Source: Lewinellaceae bacterium
GTDB taxonomy: Bacteria > Bacteroidota > Bacteroidia > Chitinophagales > Saprospiraceae
Assembly (NCBI GenBank): GCA_020636315.1
Contig: JACJYA010000005.1
Span: forward strand, 356,193-420,192
Length of the DNA stretch: 64,000 bases
Reading direction: 5' to 3'
Shown: in pieces, positions 17,180-27,600 of the stretch
Numbering within the stretch: position 1 is the stretch's first letter
How the letters are laid out: every line of letters starts with the position of its first letter
Notes under the pieces: generated by a model
The model's database searches: none
What the model saw: only the letters and a program-made list of their open reading frames with translations
What the model was told of the DNA's origin: nothing
Made by a program: the position numbers and the translations under genes

Positions 17180-17413
17180 TTAGTCAGGATAATTCAAGCG
17201 CTGATGGAAAATTAGCGCCTGAAAGCCATCTTTAAGCGGCAATTTTCCATTGCCGCTTAAATTAAAACCTCCATTGATGCAGTCCTTTAGCCACCAGGCT
17301 TCGTCAGTTCCCACTTTTCCTGGAAAAGCGGGATTGCGTAGGGCCGCTATCGTGAAGGACTGGTTATTGTTAAGAGCTTGTTTGATGGCCGATTCGCTTT
17401 CAAACCAGGCCTC
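17180..17413 (-). pseudogene. 77-codon orphan ORF remnant without start codon
   Basis: Between the symporter and GNAT genes the minus strand is open from a TAG (17416-17414) to a TAA (17182-17180). The translation looks protein-like (AWFESESAIKQALNNNQS, FTIAALRNPAFPGKVGT, DEAWWLKDCINGG), yet it contains no ATG, GTG or TTG near its beginning. It could be the tail of a decayed gene or a frameshifted extension region behind the GNAT gene. I do not recognise the family. A 12-bp hairpin (17231-17261) lies inside it. Confidence 0.35.
17231..17261. repeat. Perfect 12-bp inverted repeat, 7-nt loop
   Basis: TTTAAGCGGCAA (17231-17242) pairs perfectly with TTGCCGCTTAAA (17250-17261). It lies between two minus-strand genes, so it may terminate GNAT transcription, although the U-run is poor. 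It also falls inside the remnant ORF. Confidence 0.6.
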
Positions 17414-17424
17414 CTAACATTCTT

Positions 17425-17910
17425 CTAAGCTTCCGCCGCCCTGTTCTTTTGTTCCTGCAATTCTTTGTGGGCGGACTTTTTCAGCCGCATCTCGAGGTAT
17501 TTATTGGCAAAGCCGAGTTTTTCGTAAAGGTGCCGGGCGGGGTTGTCCGGTTCAACGTGGAGGGCAATGTCGCCTTTGGCGAGGGAGATGGCCTTTTTCA
17601 TCAGCCTTTTACCGATCCCTTCACCCCGGCGGCCGCCGTCAACGGCGATGTAAACCAGGATGTTTTCGGGTATATACCCCTTCATGCCGGTCTGGTTGAT
17701 CACCACCGCGCCGACGATCTTTTCCTTTCTGAAGCCGGTGACGATAAACCCTCCGTGGGAGGCGGTCTCTTTCAGGGCGTATTCCAGGGCCCGCATGATG
17801 TCTTCCCGTTTGTCTCCGTACTGGTCAAGGTGTTCAAAGAGGAAGTCTGCAATCTTATTCTTTTCCGTAAGGGTTGCCGGGTCATACGGCGTATAGATTT
17901 TGATTTCCAT
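17425..17910 (-). CDS. GNAT-family N-acetyltransferase
   Basis: 161 aa. The acetyl-CoA-binding motif A is seen as VYIAVDGGRRGEGIGKRLMKKA, with the usual R/Q-x-x-G-x-G/A-type loop, followed by the motif B region ALHVEPDNPARHLYEKLGF. The substrate is unknown. It stands alone on the minus strand with a 230-bp AT-rich gap upstream that holds nothing else I can identify. Confidence 0.82.
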   Translation of the reverse strand: MEIKIYTPYDPATLTEKNKIADFLFEHLDQYGDKREDIMRALEYALKETASHGGFIVTGFRKEKIVGAVVINQTGMKGYIPENILVYIAVDGGRRGEGIGKRLMKKAISLAKGDIALHVEPDNPARHLYEKLGFANKYLEMRLKKSAHKELQEQKNRAAEA

Positions 17911-18144
17911 TGGTATATAATGTATATGTAATGGTTTTTAGTTTCTGTTCAAACCATCTAGTAGAACGCATGAGTGGAGTATAAGTTTGAATCCACAAGG
18001 GGCGGCGGTGAAGGGCGGCAAAATAAAATTTTAAAAAAGCAACACCTGGGCGCATTAAGCCTGTTGTTCTGATGGTTGCTGAAATAATAAAGAATAAAGT
18101 TTGTGTAGAAAAGATTTTTTTTGAAAAAATCAGATTTTTATTTC

Positions 18145-19374
18145 TCAGATGAGGTCTCTGAGATAAAAAACCATTTTTATTCGTTTATTTCCGCGTTTGA
18201 CCTTCAGGCGTACCTTGGTGCCGGGTTTTTTCTGAAATTTTCGGGTGAGGCCTTCCAGAGAGAAAAAACTGGCGGGCCAGCAATTGATAGAGGTGACCTC
18301 ATCTCCCGGGAGGATGCCGGCCGTTGCCGCCGGGCTTCCCGGGATGGTGCCATAGACTACATAATCGTTGAGGCTCGGGCCGGTGGCAGCCAGGAACAGT
18401 CCGCTGCGGTCGTATTCGAAGGCGTCATTATAGGTCTTATTGGGTTCGAAGTAGGCCTTTTCGTGGATGTAGTCAATGATAACGGTAAAGCGGCTGAGGA
18501 TATCATTGCCGATGATGCCGTTTCGCCGGCTGCTGTAAACGGTATCGACAAAAAGAGAGACTTCCTGAAACTGGGAGATCACCTCCCGGAAAGTGAATGG
18601 GCCCAGCCCGAGTTCGTCTATTCTTCCCATGTAGCCCTGAATGTAGCCTCCCAGGCCGGCCCCCAGGTTGCTGGGGATCACCCGTTCGGGAAGTTCCAGC
18701 CCGGGATGGGTATCGGTGTGGAGCAACAGGGCGAGGCTGGCCCCCGAATCCAGCAGGAGGCGCAACTGAAGAGAGGTATCGCGGTGGAATTGCACCTTCG
18801 CCTTTACATAAGGTTTATTCCGGGTGATCTCGATAGGGACCTTCATATAATTCTGGCCGGGAGGGGCCCAGTACTGCGGGTCGTAGAGGGAGATCGTATG
18901 CCGGCTGTAATTGATCTTGAGGACGAACCGCCGGAAAAAATCGGAACCCAGGATGCCCTGCACATCGATGCCGGCGTATTCCTCGAACCGAAAGTAGTCC
19001 TCCTCCAGAACCAGGATGGAGCGGTTTTTGGCGATGATGTTGCCCACCTTCAGTTCGATGCCCTGCACGAGGTAGGCGTACAACTCCTTGCTCAGGTCTG
19101 CTCCCACAATAGGGAACCGCCGGCGGTAATCCGCCTTGAGCAGGTCGGTGATCTCACGCTTGGAAAGGATGGTGTGCTCGGCTCCGGTGTCAAAAATGAA
19201 GCGCAATGGAAAAACTCCGTCAAAAGTAAGGTTTACCACAATGAAGCCATTGATGTAATCAAAAGGAATATCAATGCGCCTCAGCCCACGTTGGATCTCC
19301 ATGTCCAGGATCTGGCCGTGCAGGGGTGCGGAGAGGGTTAAAAACAATATAAAGGCGTGTATTAGCCGCTTCAT
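18145..19374 (-). CDS. Secreted retropepsin-like aspartyl protease with PDZ domain
   Basis: 409 aa. A signal peptide (FILFLTLSAPLHGQ) is followed by two retropepsin-like halves: FIFDTGAEHTIL with Asp62, and LLLDSGASLALLL with Asp209, so both catalytic aspartates of a pepsin-like pair are on one chain. Each half is followed by a hydrophobic GILGSDFF or GIIGNDIL flap-type motif. Residues ~325-400 form a PDZ domain (GTIPGSPAATAGILPGDEVTSIN). This architecture is common in Bacteroidota. It probably cleaves periplasmic or exported proteins; the substrate is unknown. A plus-strand ORF of 406 codons covering the same DNA is a shadow. Confidence 0.87.
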   Translation of the reverse strand: MKRLIHAFILFLTLSAPLHGQILDMEIQRGLRRIDIPFDYINGFIVVNLTFDGVFPLRFIFDTGAEHTILSKREITDLLKADYRRRFPIVGADLSKELYAYLVQGIELKVGNIIAKNRSILVLEEDYFRFEEYAGIDVQGILGSDFFRRFVLKINYSRHTISLYDPQYWAPPGQNYMKVPIEITRNKPYVKAKVQFHRDTSLQLRLLLDSGASLALLLHTDTHPGLELPERVIPSNLGAGLGGYIQGYMGRIDELGLGPFTFREVISQFQEVSLFVDTVYSSRRNGIIGNDILSRFTVIIDYIHEKAYFEPNKTYNDAFEYDRSGLFLAATGPSLNDYVVYGTIPGSPAATAGILPGDEVTSINCWPASFFSLEGLTRKFQKKPGTKVRLKVKRGNKRIKMVFYLRDLI

Positions 19375-19762
19375 AGCCGGGTTTAAAAGTAATTGATTTT
19401 ATAGGGTATCCGGGGCAGCGAAAGCCTGTTCCCGTGCGTTCTGCTGATAGCCTACTATTTTGCAAGCCCCAATATAATTTGGTTTGATGCCAAATAAAAA
19501 AAAACTGTTCGCCAAATTTTGGTTTTCTCAGACTTATTTTGGACTTTTACGGCTTAGTTAGTGTTAAATAAACACACTCGGTATTTCTTGTAATCTTCCT
19601 AGCCAAAAGGCCTGAAAATCAATCAATCACAAGTTCAAGCTGTATTTCGTAATCCCATGCGACTTTAGGAGCTAAAGCTGACAACCCGCTTTTAACAGTG
19701 TCTTGCCGGCTATTATTTCAACCAGACGATTGTTTATTTAACTAACTAAATCTAAGTAATGT
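19375..19762. other. 388-bp intergenic region between divergent genes
   Basis: AT-rich non-coding DNA between the protease gene and susC, which are divergently transcribed, so it must hold both promoters. It contains TATTTTG (near 19543) and TATAATTTGG (near 19470), each one base short of the Bacteroidota -7 element TAnnTTTG. I could not pick one with confidence. No sigma/anti-sigma gene is next to susC. Confidence 0.5.
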
Positions 19763-22720
19763 ATGAAACTTAAAGTCGACTATGTGACTAAACTGCTGTT
19801 GCTACTGGCAGTGCTCGCCCTGAGCAACTTTGCCTACGCGCAGCGCACCATCACGGGTACCGTTACCGATGCCGAGAACGGAGAGCCCCTGATCGGTGCG
19901 AACATCCTGGTCGTAGGCACAAGTACAGGTACCATTACGGATTTTGACGGAAAATATCAGGTGAACGTTCCCGAAGGAGCAACCACTCTGGAGTTTTCCT
20001 ATACCGGTTACGCTGCACAGCGTGTAGAGATCGGTGGCCAAACCACTATCGATGTCTCCCTCTCCGCCGGCGAGGTGCTGGAGGAAGTCGTGGTGGTCGG
20101 TTATGGTACCGTTAAAAAGTCGGACCTTACCGGTTCGGTTACCTCCGTTAAGGAGGAAGATTTCAACAAAGGGGTTTTTACCGCTCCGGACCAGCTCATT
20201 CAGGGTAAAGTAGCTGGTGTTCAGGTTCTCAACAATAGTGGGCAGCCCGGCGGTGCTACCACGGTCCGTATCCGGGGCAACTCCTCGGTCCGCGCCGGCA
20301 GCCAGCCCCTTTACGTGGTGGATGGTGTGCCTCTTGATGGCCGCGCCGCCCGCCCCGGTGTTGACCTCCCCGGTGGTGGTGGCACCACTCCCGGCGCCAA
20401 CCCGCTCAACTTCATCAACCCGGATGATATTGCCTCCATCGAAGTCCTCAAAGATGCTTCCGCCACGGCCATCTATGGTTCCCGGGGCGCCAATGGCGTG
20501 GTTATCGTCACGACCAAGAAGGGAAGGTCCGGTGACCCAACCATCAACTTCAGCCTCTCCACCGGCGTCAGCAGCATCCTGAAGAAATACGATGTACTGA
20601 CCGGTGATGAATACCGGGCTGCTCTGGCTGAGTATGGGCTGGGCTCCGGTGGTGATTTTGGCGGCAGTGTGGATGCTCAGGATGAGATCACTCGTTCCGC
20701 CATTACCCAAAACTACAACTTCTCCATCGGCGGCGGAAATGACAACGGCAACTACCGCGTTTCCGCCGGATACCTCGACCAGGAGGGGATTATCAAGGAC
20801 AGTGGCATCAAGAAGTACACCGGTAGCCTCAACGGTACTTATAAGTTCTTCGACAGCAAGCGCCTGAGTGTTGATTTCAACCTTCTGGCCGCCCACACCA
20901 CCGAAGACCTGGCGCCCATCGGCTCCAGTTCGGACTTTACCGGCAGCCTTATCTCTCAGGCCCTGCAATGGAACCCCACCCGCTCACTGTACAACGCCGA
21001 TGGCACTCCTTTCATCGAACTGGGGACCACTACCATCAACCCCGTCGCTTATCTGGCTGCAACCACGGATGTTTCCAATATTACGACTGTTCTCGGCAGT
21101 ATCTCTCCCGCTTTCAAGATCACCGATAACCTGGAGTACCGTTTCCTCTACAGTGTCAACCATGGTATAGGGGACAGAAGGACACAGATCAAGAGCTTCA
21201 TTAACGTACAGAGCGTTGAAGGCAGAGGATTCGCCAACGTCGCTCAGAACACGCTGACCACTCAGCAATTCACGCATACGCTGAGTTACAATGCAGACCT
21301 GACTTCCGCCATCGGCCTGAATGCCGTTGTCGGTTACGAGTACCAGAAGTTTGACAATAAAGGCTACAGTATGTCGGGCTTTGATTTTATCACCGACCTC
21401 ATTGACTATACGAACGCAATTGAGAACACCACCACCGGTACCAGGGTTATCAGCTCCTTTGCTGATCCGTTGTCGGAATTGCAGTCCTACTTCGGGCGCG
21501 CCAATTTCAACATCAACGACAGGTACCTGGTGACGGCCACCGTCCGGACCGACGGTTCCAGTAAATTTGGTAAAAACAATCGCTATGGTGTTTTCCCCTC
21601 CTTTGCTGTGGCCTGGAACATTACAAATGAAGATTTCATGTCCGGCGGCCTGTTCGACCAGTTGAAACTGCGCGTGGGCTGGGGCCAGACGGGTAACCAG
21701 GAATTCCCGGCGGGTTCCGCACAGGAACGCTTTGACCTTCAGGCCAACGGCGCTCTGGCGCAGGAAAACGTCGCTAACCCGGATCTGCAGTGGGAAACTT
21801 CCACGACCATCAACGCCGGTATCGACTTTGCTTTACTGGACTACCGCCTTTCCGGTTCCATCGAATACTTCAACAAGTCGGATGAAGACCTGCTGTTCAA
21901 CTTCGCAGCCATTCAGCCGGCCCCGGCTACCCGCTACTGGATCAACCTGCCCGGCCAGGTCGTAAACTCCGGTATCGAGGTCGCTCTTAATGCTTTCATC
22001 ATCGAGAATGAAACGCTGAGCTGGAGCCTGGGCGCCAATGCTTCTTTCCTGACCAATGAGCTGCAGAACTACAACGGCCCGGCCGTATTGACAGGTACGT
22101 TGTTCGGACAGGGGATTTCCAACGCCACCTCTCAGCGCCTGGAAAGCGGGCAACCGTTGAACGCTTTCTACCTCAGAGAATGGAACGGCATTGGAGACGA
22201 TGGATTTGACCTGCTTACCGACGATGGCAACACCCTGTTCTTCATAGGTAACCCCAACCCGAATGTGCTTCTGGGGATCAGCACCAGCCTGAACTATGAC
22301 AAGTTTAGTCTTGCACTTAACTTTAATGGGGCTATGGGCCACCAGATCTACAACAATACCAAGAATACGGTGTTACCAATTGGTAACCTCGGCACCAGAA
22401 ACATCGACGCGAACCTGCTGGGCACCGGAGAAGCAATTGCCAACTCCATTAAGCCCTCCACCAGGTATCTGGAGGATGGTGATTACCTGAAGCTGGCCAA
22501 CGCTACTCTGGCTTACGACCTCGGCCAGTTGGGGAATTCCGTCAAGAATGTTAGAATCTATCTGACCGGGCAGAACCTTTTCGTACTGACCGGCTACACA
22601 GGATTTGACCCTGAAGTGAATACTTCTAACGAAAGAGATGGTGTGCCTTCTTTCGGAATCGAATATGCACCCTATCCGTCAGCGAGAACTGTTTTGTTCG
22701 GTGTGAACTTTTCTTTTTAA
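19763..22720 (+). CDS. SusC/RagA-family TonB-linked outer membrane protein
   Basis: 985 aa. Signal peptide (LLLLLAVLALSNFAYAQ, cleaved near residue 26), carboxypeptidase-D-like regulatory domain (residues ~28-108: ITGTVTDAENGEPLIGANI), the TonB box/plug junction EEVVVVGYGTVKKSDLTGS, plug motifs LYVVDGVPLDG and ATAIYGSRGANGVVIVTT, then a ~22-strand barrel ending in LFGVNFSF. It forms the TonB-dependent gated import channel that works with a surface SusD lipoprotein. The length is normal. susD follows after 25 bp in the same operon. No glycoside hydrolase is next to it, so the nutrient (glycan, peptide or other) is unknown. Confidence 0.95.
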   Translation: MKLKVDYVTKLLLLLAVLALSNFAYAQRTITGTVTDAENGEPLIGANILVVGTSTGTITDFDGKYQVNVPEGATTLEFSYTGYAAQRVEIGGQTTIDVSLSAGEVLEEVVVVGYGTVKKSDLTGSVTSVKEEDFNKGVFTAPDQLIQGKVAGVQVLNNSGQPGGATTVRIRGNSSVRAGSQPLYVVDGVPLDGRAARPGVDLPGGGGTTPGANPLNFINPDDIASIEVLKDASATAIYGSRGANGVVIVTTKKGRSGDPTINFSLSTGVSSILKKYDVLTGDEYRAALAEYGLGSGGDFGGSVDAQDEITRSAITQNYNFSIGGGNDNGNYRVSAGYLDQEGIIKDSGIKKYTGSLNGTYKFFDSKRLSVDFNLLAAHTTEDLAPIGSSSDFTGSLISQALQWNPTRSLYNADGTPFIELGTTTINPVAYLAATTDVSNITTVLGSISPAFKITDNLEYRFLYSVNHGIGDRRTQIKSFINVQSVEGRGFANVAQNTLTTQQFTHTLSYNADLTSAIGLNAVVGYEYQKFDNKGYSMSGFDFITDLIDYTNAIENTTTGTRVISSFADPLSELQSYFGRANFNINDRYLVTATVRTDGSSKFGKNNRYGVFPSFAVAWNITNEDFMSGGLFDQLKLRVGWGQTGNQEFPAGSAQERFDLQANGALAQENVANPDLQWETSTTINAGIDFALLDYRLSGSIEYFNKSDEDLLFNFAAIQPAPATRYWINLPGQVVNSGIEVALNAFIIENETLSWSLGANASFLTNELQNYNGPAVLTGTLFGQGISNATSQRLESGQPLNAFYLREWNGIGDDGFDLLTDDGNTLFFIGNPNPNVLLGISTSLNYDKFSLALNFNGAMGHQIYNNTKNTVLPIGNLGTRNIDANLLGTGEAIANSIKPSTRYLEDGDYLKLANATLAYDLGQLGNSVKNVRIYLTGQNLFVLTGYTGFDPEVNTSNERDGVPSFGIEYAPYPSARTVLFGVNFSF

Positions 22721-22745
22721 CCGAGTTAACCTAAATTTTTCTGAT

Positions 22746-24275
22746 ATGGACCTGAAAAAAATAACAATTGCTCTACTGGCGCTCGGCGTTTTCGCCTGCT
22801 CCAACCTGGAAGAGGAACTCCGCGAGGACCTCACAGGGGATCAGGCCCGGGAGCTCCTCCTGGAAAATGCCGATGTCAGCTCTCTGCTGGAAGCAGCCTA
22901 CAACAGCCTGCAGGCGCCTTTCCAGGATCAGGCTCAATTCTGGGCCGCTCAGGAACACACTTCTGACGAAGTGATTGGGCCGACCCGCGGTCCGGACTGG
23001 GATGACAACGGCGTTTGGCGAGTACTCCACAACCACACCTGGGATGCCGACCACGCTTTCCTTGGAGATACTTTCAACAACCTGTTGCAGATCGTTTTCA
23101 ATACGACCAACATCCTGAACTTCAACCCTTCTCCGTCTCAGGCGGCTGAGGCCCGCTTTCTGAGGGCGTTTGCCATGTTTGCCGTTCTGGATGGCTGGAA
23201 CCAGGTGCCTTTCCGGGATCCGGGTGAGAACCTGCTGGAGCCTCCGCGCGTACTTTCCGGTGCAGAAGCGGCTGACTTCATCGTGAGCGAAATGAACGCC
23301 ATCCTTCCTGACCTCCCCGACGGGCCGGCTACCAAAGCCAATAAGGACGCCGCCCGGGTGCTGCTCATGAAGGCTTACCTGAACAAAGGTACTTTTGCCG
23401 ACCGCGCCAACCCGAAGTTTGAACAGGCTGACATGAACCAGGTCATCAGCCTGGCCGATGATATCATCAGCAGCGGCCGGTATTCCCTCGAAGCTAACTT
23501 CTTCGATAACTTCAATCCCACCAACGGCCAGAACAGCTCGGAGCTGATCTTCGTTGATGAGAACAAAGCCGGCATTCCCGGCGGTAGCGGCAACAATATC
23601 CGTTCCCGTTGGTTCTGCGGCCTGCACTACAACCAGAATCCTTCCGGCTGGAACGGTTTTGCCACCATTGCCGACTTCTACGACAAATTCGACCAGAATG
23701 ACCCCCGTATCGGAGGGGAATACCCGGGCCTGACCGATGTTTCCGGCCTGCGCACGGGCTTCCTGATCGGGCAGCAGTACGATGCCGACGGCAATGCACT
23801 GGAAGACAGGAAAGGGAATCCCCTGGCCTTTACCAAAGAGGTCAAGCTGATCGAAACGGGCAACAACCTGGAGATCACCGGTATCCGCGTTATGAAGTAT
23901 CCGGTTGATTATGACAATGGCGACAACGTCGATAATGATGCTGTGTTGTATCGCTACGCTGACGTTCTGCTGATGAAAGCCGAAGCATTGCTCCGCAATG
24001 GCAATGAGCCGGATGCCCGCGCCATCGTCAATGACCTTCGTCAGACCCGTGGTGTCCCCGATCTGGGTACGCTGACCCTGGACAACCTGCTCGACGAGAG
24101 AGGTTTCGAACTGTACTGGGAAAGCCTTCGCCGTCAGGACCTGATCCGCTTCGGTAAGTTCCTGAATGCCTGGACTGAGAAGCCGGCTTCCGGAGAGGAA
24201 AGGCTGCTCTTCCCGATCCCGAACCAGGCCCTCGCAGTTAACCCGAACCTGGAACAGAACCCGGGCTATAATTAA
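22746..24275 (+). CDS. SusD/RagB-family nutrient-binding lipoprotein
   Basis: 509 aa. Lipoprotein signal (IALLALGVFACSN; lipidated Cys18), N-terminal SusD motif EARFLRAFAMFAVLDGWNQV PF, and C-terminal RagB/SusD motifs LLMKAEALLRNGN and LLDERGFELYWESLRRQDLI, ending in the usual LFPIPNQALAVNPNLEQNPGY. It caps the SusC pore on the cell surface and binds the substrate. It is co-transcribed with susC and followed by a strong terminator at 24353. Confidence 0.94.
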   Translation: MDLKKITIALLALGVFACSNLEEELREDLTGDQARELLLENADVSSLLEAAYNSLQAPFQDQAQFWAAQEHTSDEVIGPTRGPDWDDNGVWRVLHNHTWDADHAFLGDTFNNLLQIVFNTTNILNFNPSPSQAAEARFLRAFAMFAVLDGWNQVPFRDPGENLLEPPRVLSGAEAADFIVSEMNAILPDLPDGPATKANKDAARVLLMKAYLNKGTFADRANPKFEQADMNQVISLADDIISSGRYSLEANFFDNFNPTNGQNSSELIFVDENKAGIPGGSGNNIRSRWFCGLHYNQNPSGWNGFATIADFYDKFDQNDPRIGGEYPGLTDVSGLRTGFLIGQQYDADGNALEDRKGNPLAFTKEVKLIETGNNLEITGIRVMKYPVDYDNGDNVDNDAVLYRYADVLLMKAEALLRNGNEPDARAIVNDLRQTRGVPDLGTLTLDNLLDERGFELYWESLRRQDLIRFGKFLNAWTEKPASGEERLLFPIPNQALAVNPNLEQNPGYN

Positions 24276-24352
24276 TGCTCTTTACGATTAACTGTTGGAG
24301 GCAGGGGGTTGTACCACCGGCTGAAAGCAGTTCAAATCGGAAATGATAACGG

Positions 24353-24387
24353 CAGGCCACCTTTCTACTGGGTGGCCTGTTTTTTTA
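24353..24387 (+). terminator. Rho-independent terminator after susD
   Basis: CAGGCCACC (24353-24361) pairs with GGTGGCCTG (24371-24379), followed by seven T residues. It separates the susCD operon from the VCBS lipoprotein genes. Confidence 0.88.
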
Positions 24388-24545
24388 TCCGGCTTTTCCC
24401 CAATCCCGTTGTTATCAATTGATAAAAAGCGGGAATCTATATTCCCCTTTATCGTAAAAACAAAACCTTTTTGTCCAACCTCAGGCGGATCCCGCTTTTC
24501 GGTTCTGCGCCTGGTTAACGACTGGTTAAACACGCATTGCCGCTA

Positions 24546-24574
24546 TTGGAAGTCGCTGAATATGGCTATTTTCG
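24546..24574 (+). promoter_or_regulatory. Candidate promoter for VCBS lipoprotein operon
   Basis: TTG at 24546-24548 and TATTTTCG at 24567-24574 resemble the Bacteroidota -33 (TTTG) and -7 (TAnnTTTG) elements with 18-bp spacing and one mismatch in the -7. It lies ~44 bp upstream of the chosen ATG and after the susD terminator. Weak support. Confidence 0.3.
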
Positions 24575-24617
24575 GGGCGCATAATAATGCTTGCATGAAC
24601 CACAATCCAATCCCGCT

Positions 24618-27600
24618 ATGAGAGCCGTTTCGTTCCTGATATTAGCCCTCTTCCTTTTTGGTTGCTCTTCAGAAAAAGATACCGCTAAGAGCGACAGCCT
24701 TTTCGTAAGCCTCCCCCCGGAAGAGACCGGAATTGATTTTGTCAATAAAGTTGAAAACACGGAAGATTTCAACATCTTCAGCTACCGGAATTTTTACAAC
24801 GGGGGCGGGGTTGCCATAGGGGATGTCAACAACGACGGCCTGCCCGATATTTACTTCACCAATAACATGGGGAAGAACAAACTGTACCTCAACCGTGGCG
24901 GCATGCGCTTCGAAGATATTACCGAGCAAGCCGGGGTAGGGGGCAATAAGGCCTGGAGCACAGGCGTGGTAATGGTAGATATCAATAACGATGGTTGGCT
25001 GGATATCTACGTCTGTAATGCGGGCTATGTCAAAGGGGACGACCAGGAAAATGAGCTGTTCATTAATAATGGGGAGGGGCTGGCTTTCACCGAATCGGCC
25101 GCCGAATACAACCTCAACGAAAACGGCTACACCACCCACGCCGCCTTCTTCGATTACGACCTGGACGGCGACCTCGATGTCTATATCCTCAACAACAGCT
25201 TCATGCCGGTCAATACCCTGAATTACAGCAATAAGCGGGAACTCTATGCAAAAGACTGGCCGGTAAGGGACTTTCTCAAAGGAGGAGGCGACAAACTCCT
25301 TCGGAATGACGACGGTAAATTTACGGACGTGACCGAGCAGGCCGGCATCTACGGTAGCCTTATCGGCTTTGGCCTGGGCATTACCATCGGAGACATCAAC
25401 GGTGACAACCTGCCGGACATGTATGTGTCCAACGATTTCTTCGAACGCGATTACCTGTACATCAATCAGGGAGACGGTACTTTTAAGGAAGACATTAAAA
25501 ACTGGATGGAGCACCTGAGCCTCTTCTCCATGGGGGCCGATATGGCAGACATCAACAACGATGGCTATTCAGAGATCTTCGTGACCGATATGCTGCCCGA
25601 TGATGAATATCGCCTGAAAACGACGACCCTGTTTGAGAACTACAACATCTATTACCTGAAGCTGAAGCGGGACTTTTACCATCAGTACATGCACAATACC
25701 CTGCAGTTGAACAACAAAGACCGGTCCTTCAGTGAAATCGCCTATTTCAGCGGCGTTTCTGCTTCCGACTGGAGCTGGGGCGCCCTGCTGTTCGACGCCA
25801 ACAACGACGGATACCGGGATATCTATGTCTGCAATGGCATCTACCAGGATGTTACAGATCAGGACTTCATTGATTTTTTCGCCAATGATGTGGCTCAGAA
25901 GATGGCGCTTACCGGCAAGAAGGAAGAAATGCAGAATATTCTCGATAAGATGCCCTCAAAGCCTCAGCTCAATAAGTTTTTCCTGAACAACAAAGACCTC
26001 ACTTTCAGGGAATCCGGTGTGGAATCGGGCTTCGAGACCCCATCCTTCTCCAACGGAGCCGCTTATGGCGACCTGGACAATGACGGCGACCTCGACCTGG
26101 TGGTCAATAACCTGAACCAGGAAGCTTTTCTGTTCAGGAATAACAGTGATGCCCTTTATAACCACCACTATCTGAAAGTGCAGTTAAAAGGCAGCCCCCG
26201 GAATACCTTTGCCATCGGTTCAAAGGTGTTTCTGTTCAAAGGAGACGAAAAGATCAACTTTCAGTTGGTTCCTACCCGCGGGTTTCAGTCTTCAATCGAT
26301 TACACCCTGACTTTCGGCCTCGGGGCTTCCGCTACTATCGATTCTCTGATGGTGATCTGGCCGGACCGCACCCAGTCTGTATTATACGGCCCGCCGGTTG
26401 ACACCACCCTCCGGATCGACTATGAACAGGCCAACCGAAGCCCGGCGCCCGCCTCCGCTCATTTTGCAGGAGAGGAGGAAGGCCTCATCCGGAAAGTCGA
26501 TGCGCCTTTTGAGCCCCACCGGGAAGATGAGTTCATCGATTTTTTCAAAGAAGGCCTGACGATGCGCATGCTATCCAGAGAGGGCCCGAAAGCTGCTGTC
26601 GGTGATGTGGACGGCGATGGCAGGGATGATGTCTATATCGGTGGCGCGAGCCATTCACCCGGGCATTTATACCTTCAAAAAGGCCAGGGCTTTACGCCGG
26701 CATCTTCCCCTGCCTTCACCCAGGATGCCAACTATGAGGATACGGCAGTCAGCTTTTTTGATGCCGATGGGGATGGTGACCTCGACCTCTTTGTGGGGTC
26801 GGGCGGCAACCACATGCCTGCCGGCAGCCGTTTCATGCAGGACCGCCTTTACCTCAACGATGGAAAGGGGCAGTTTGTGCAATCAGTCGGGGCATTGCCG
26901 TCTAATGGATACAACACGGCCGTGGCTGTTCCCTGGGATTATGATGAGGATGGCGACCTCGACCTTTTTGTCGGCAGCCGTAGCATACCCAACGAATATG
27001 GCCAGATACCCCGCAGCTTCCTGTTCGAAAACGATGGCCGGGGGCATTTCAGGGATGTGGCCCCGGCCGTGGCGGAAGAACTCCGCACGATCGGAATGGT
27101 GACAAATGCCAAATTGGTGAACCTCACCGGTGATGAACGGCCCGAACTGGTCATCGTCGGCGAGTGGATGGCGCCTCAGGCCTTTCAGGCCAATAACGGG
27201 AAAGTGGAAAAAGTGCCCTCCAACCTGGATGAGTATTCCGGCTGGTGGTACGGCCTGGCCGCCGATGATATTGATGGAGATGGCGATCTGGACCTCATCC
27301 TGGGCAACCGGGGGGAAAACTTCTACTTCACGGGGTCAAAGGAAAAACCGGCGAAACTCTGGGTATATGATTTTGACAATAACGGAACAACGGAACAGAT
27401 CATCACCCGGCAGGTGGATGGCAGAGATATGCCCGTGCCCATGAAAAAAGAACTTACTGAGCAGATCGTCAGCCTCAAGAAGCAAAACTTAAAACACACC
27501 GAATACGCCACCAAGGCCATTCAGGACCTTTTTGACCCGGAATCGATCAAAAAAGCCCAGGTTTTAGAGGGTACCTATTTCAGTTCTGCAGTGGCGCTGA

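Noticed and set aside
18121..19341. 406-codon plus-strand ORF
   Set aside because: Antisense of the retropepsin/PDZ gene, whose motifs and signal peptide are clear.
19802..20968. 388-codon minus-strand ORF
   Set aside because: Antisense of susC, which is clearly coding.
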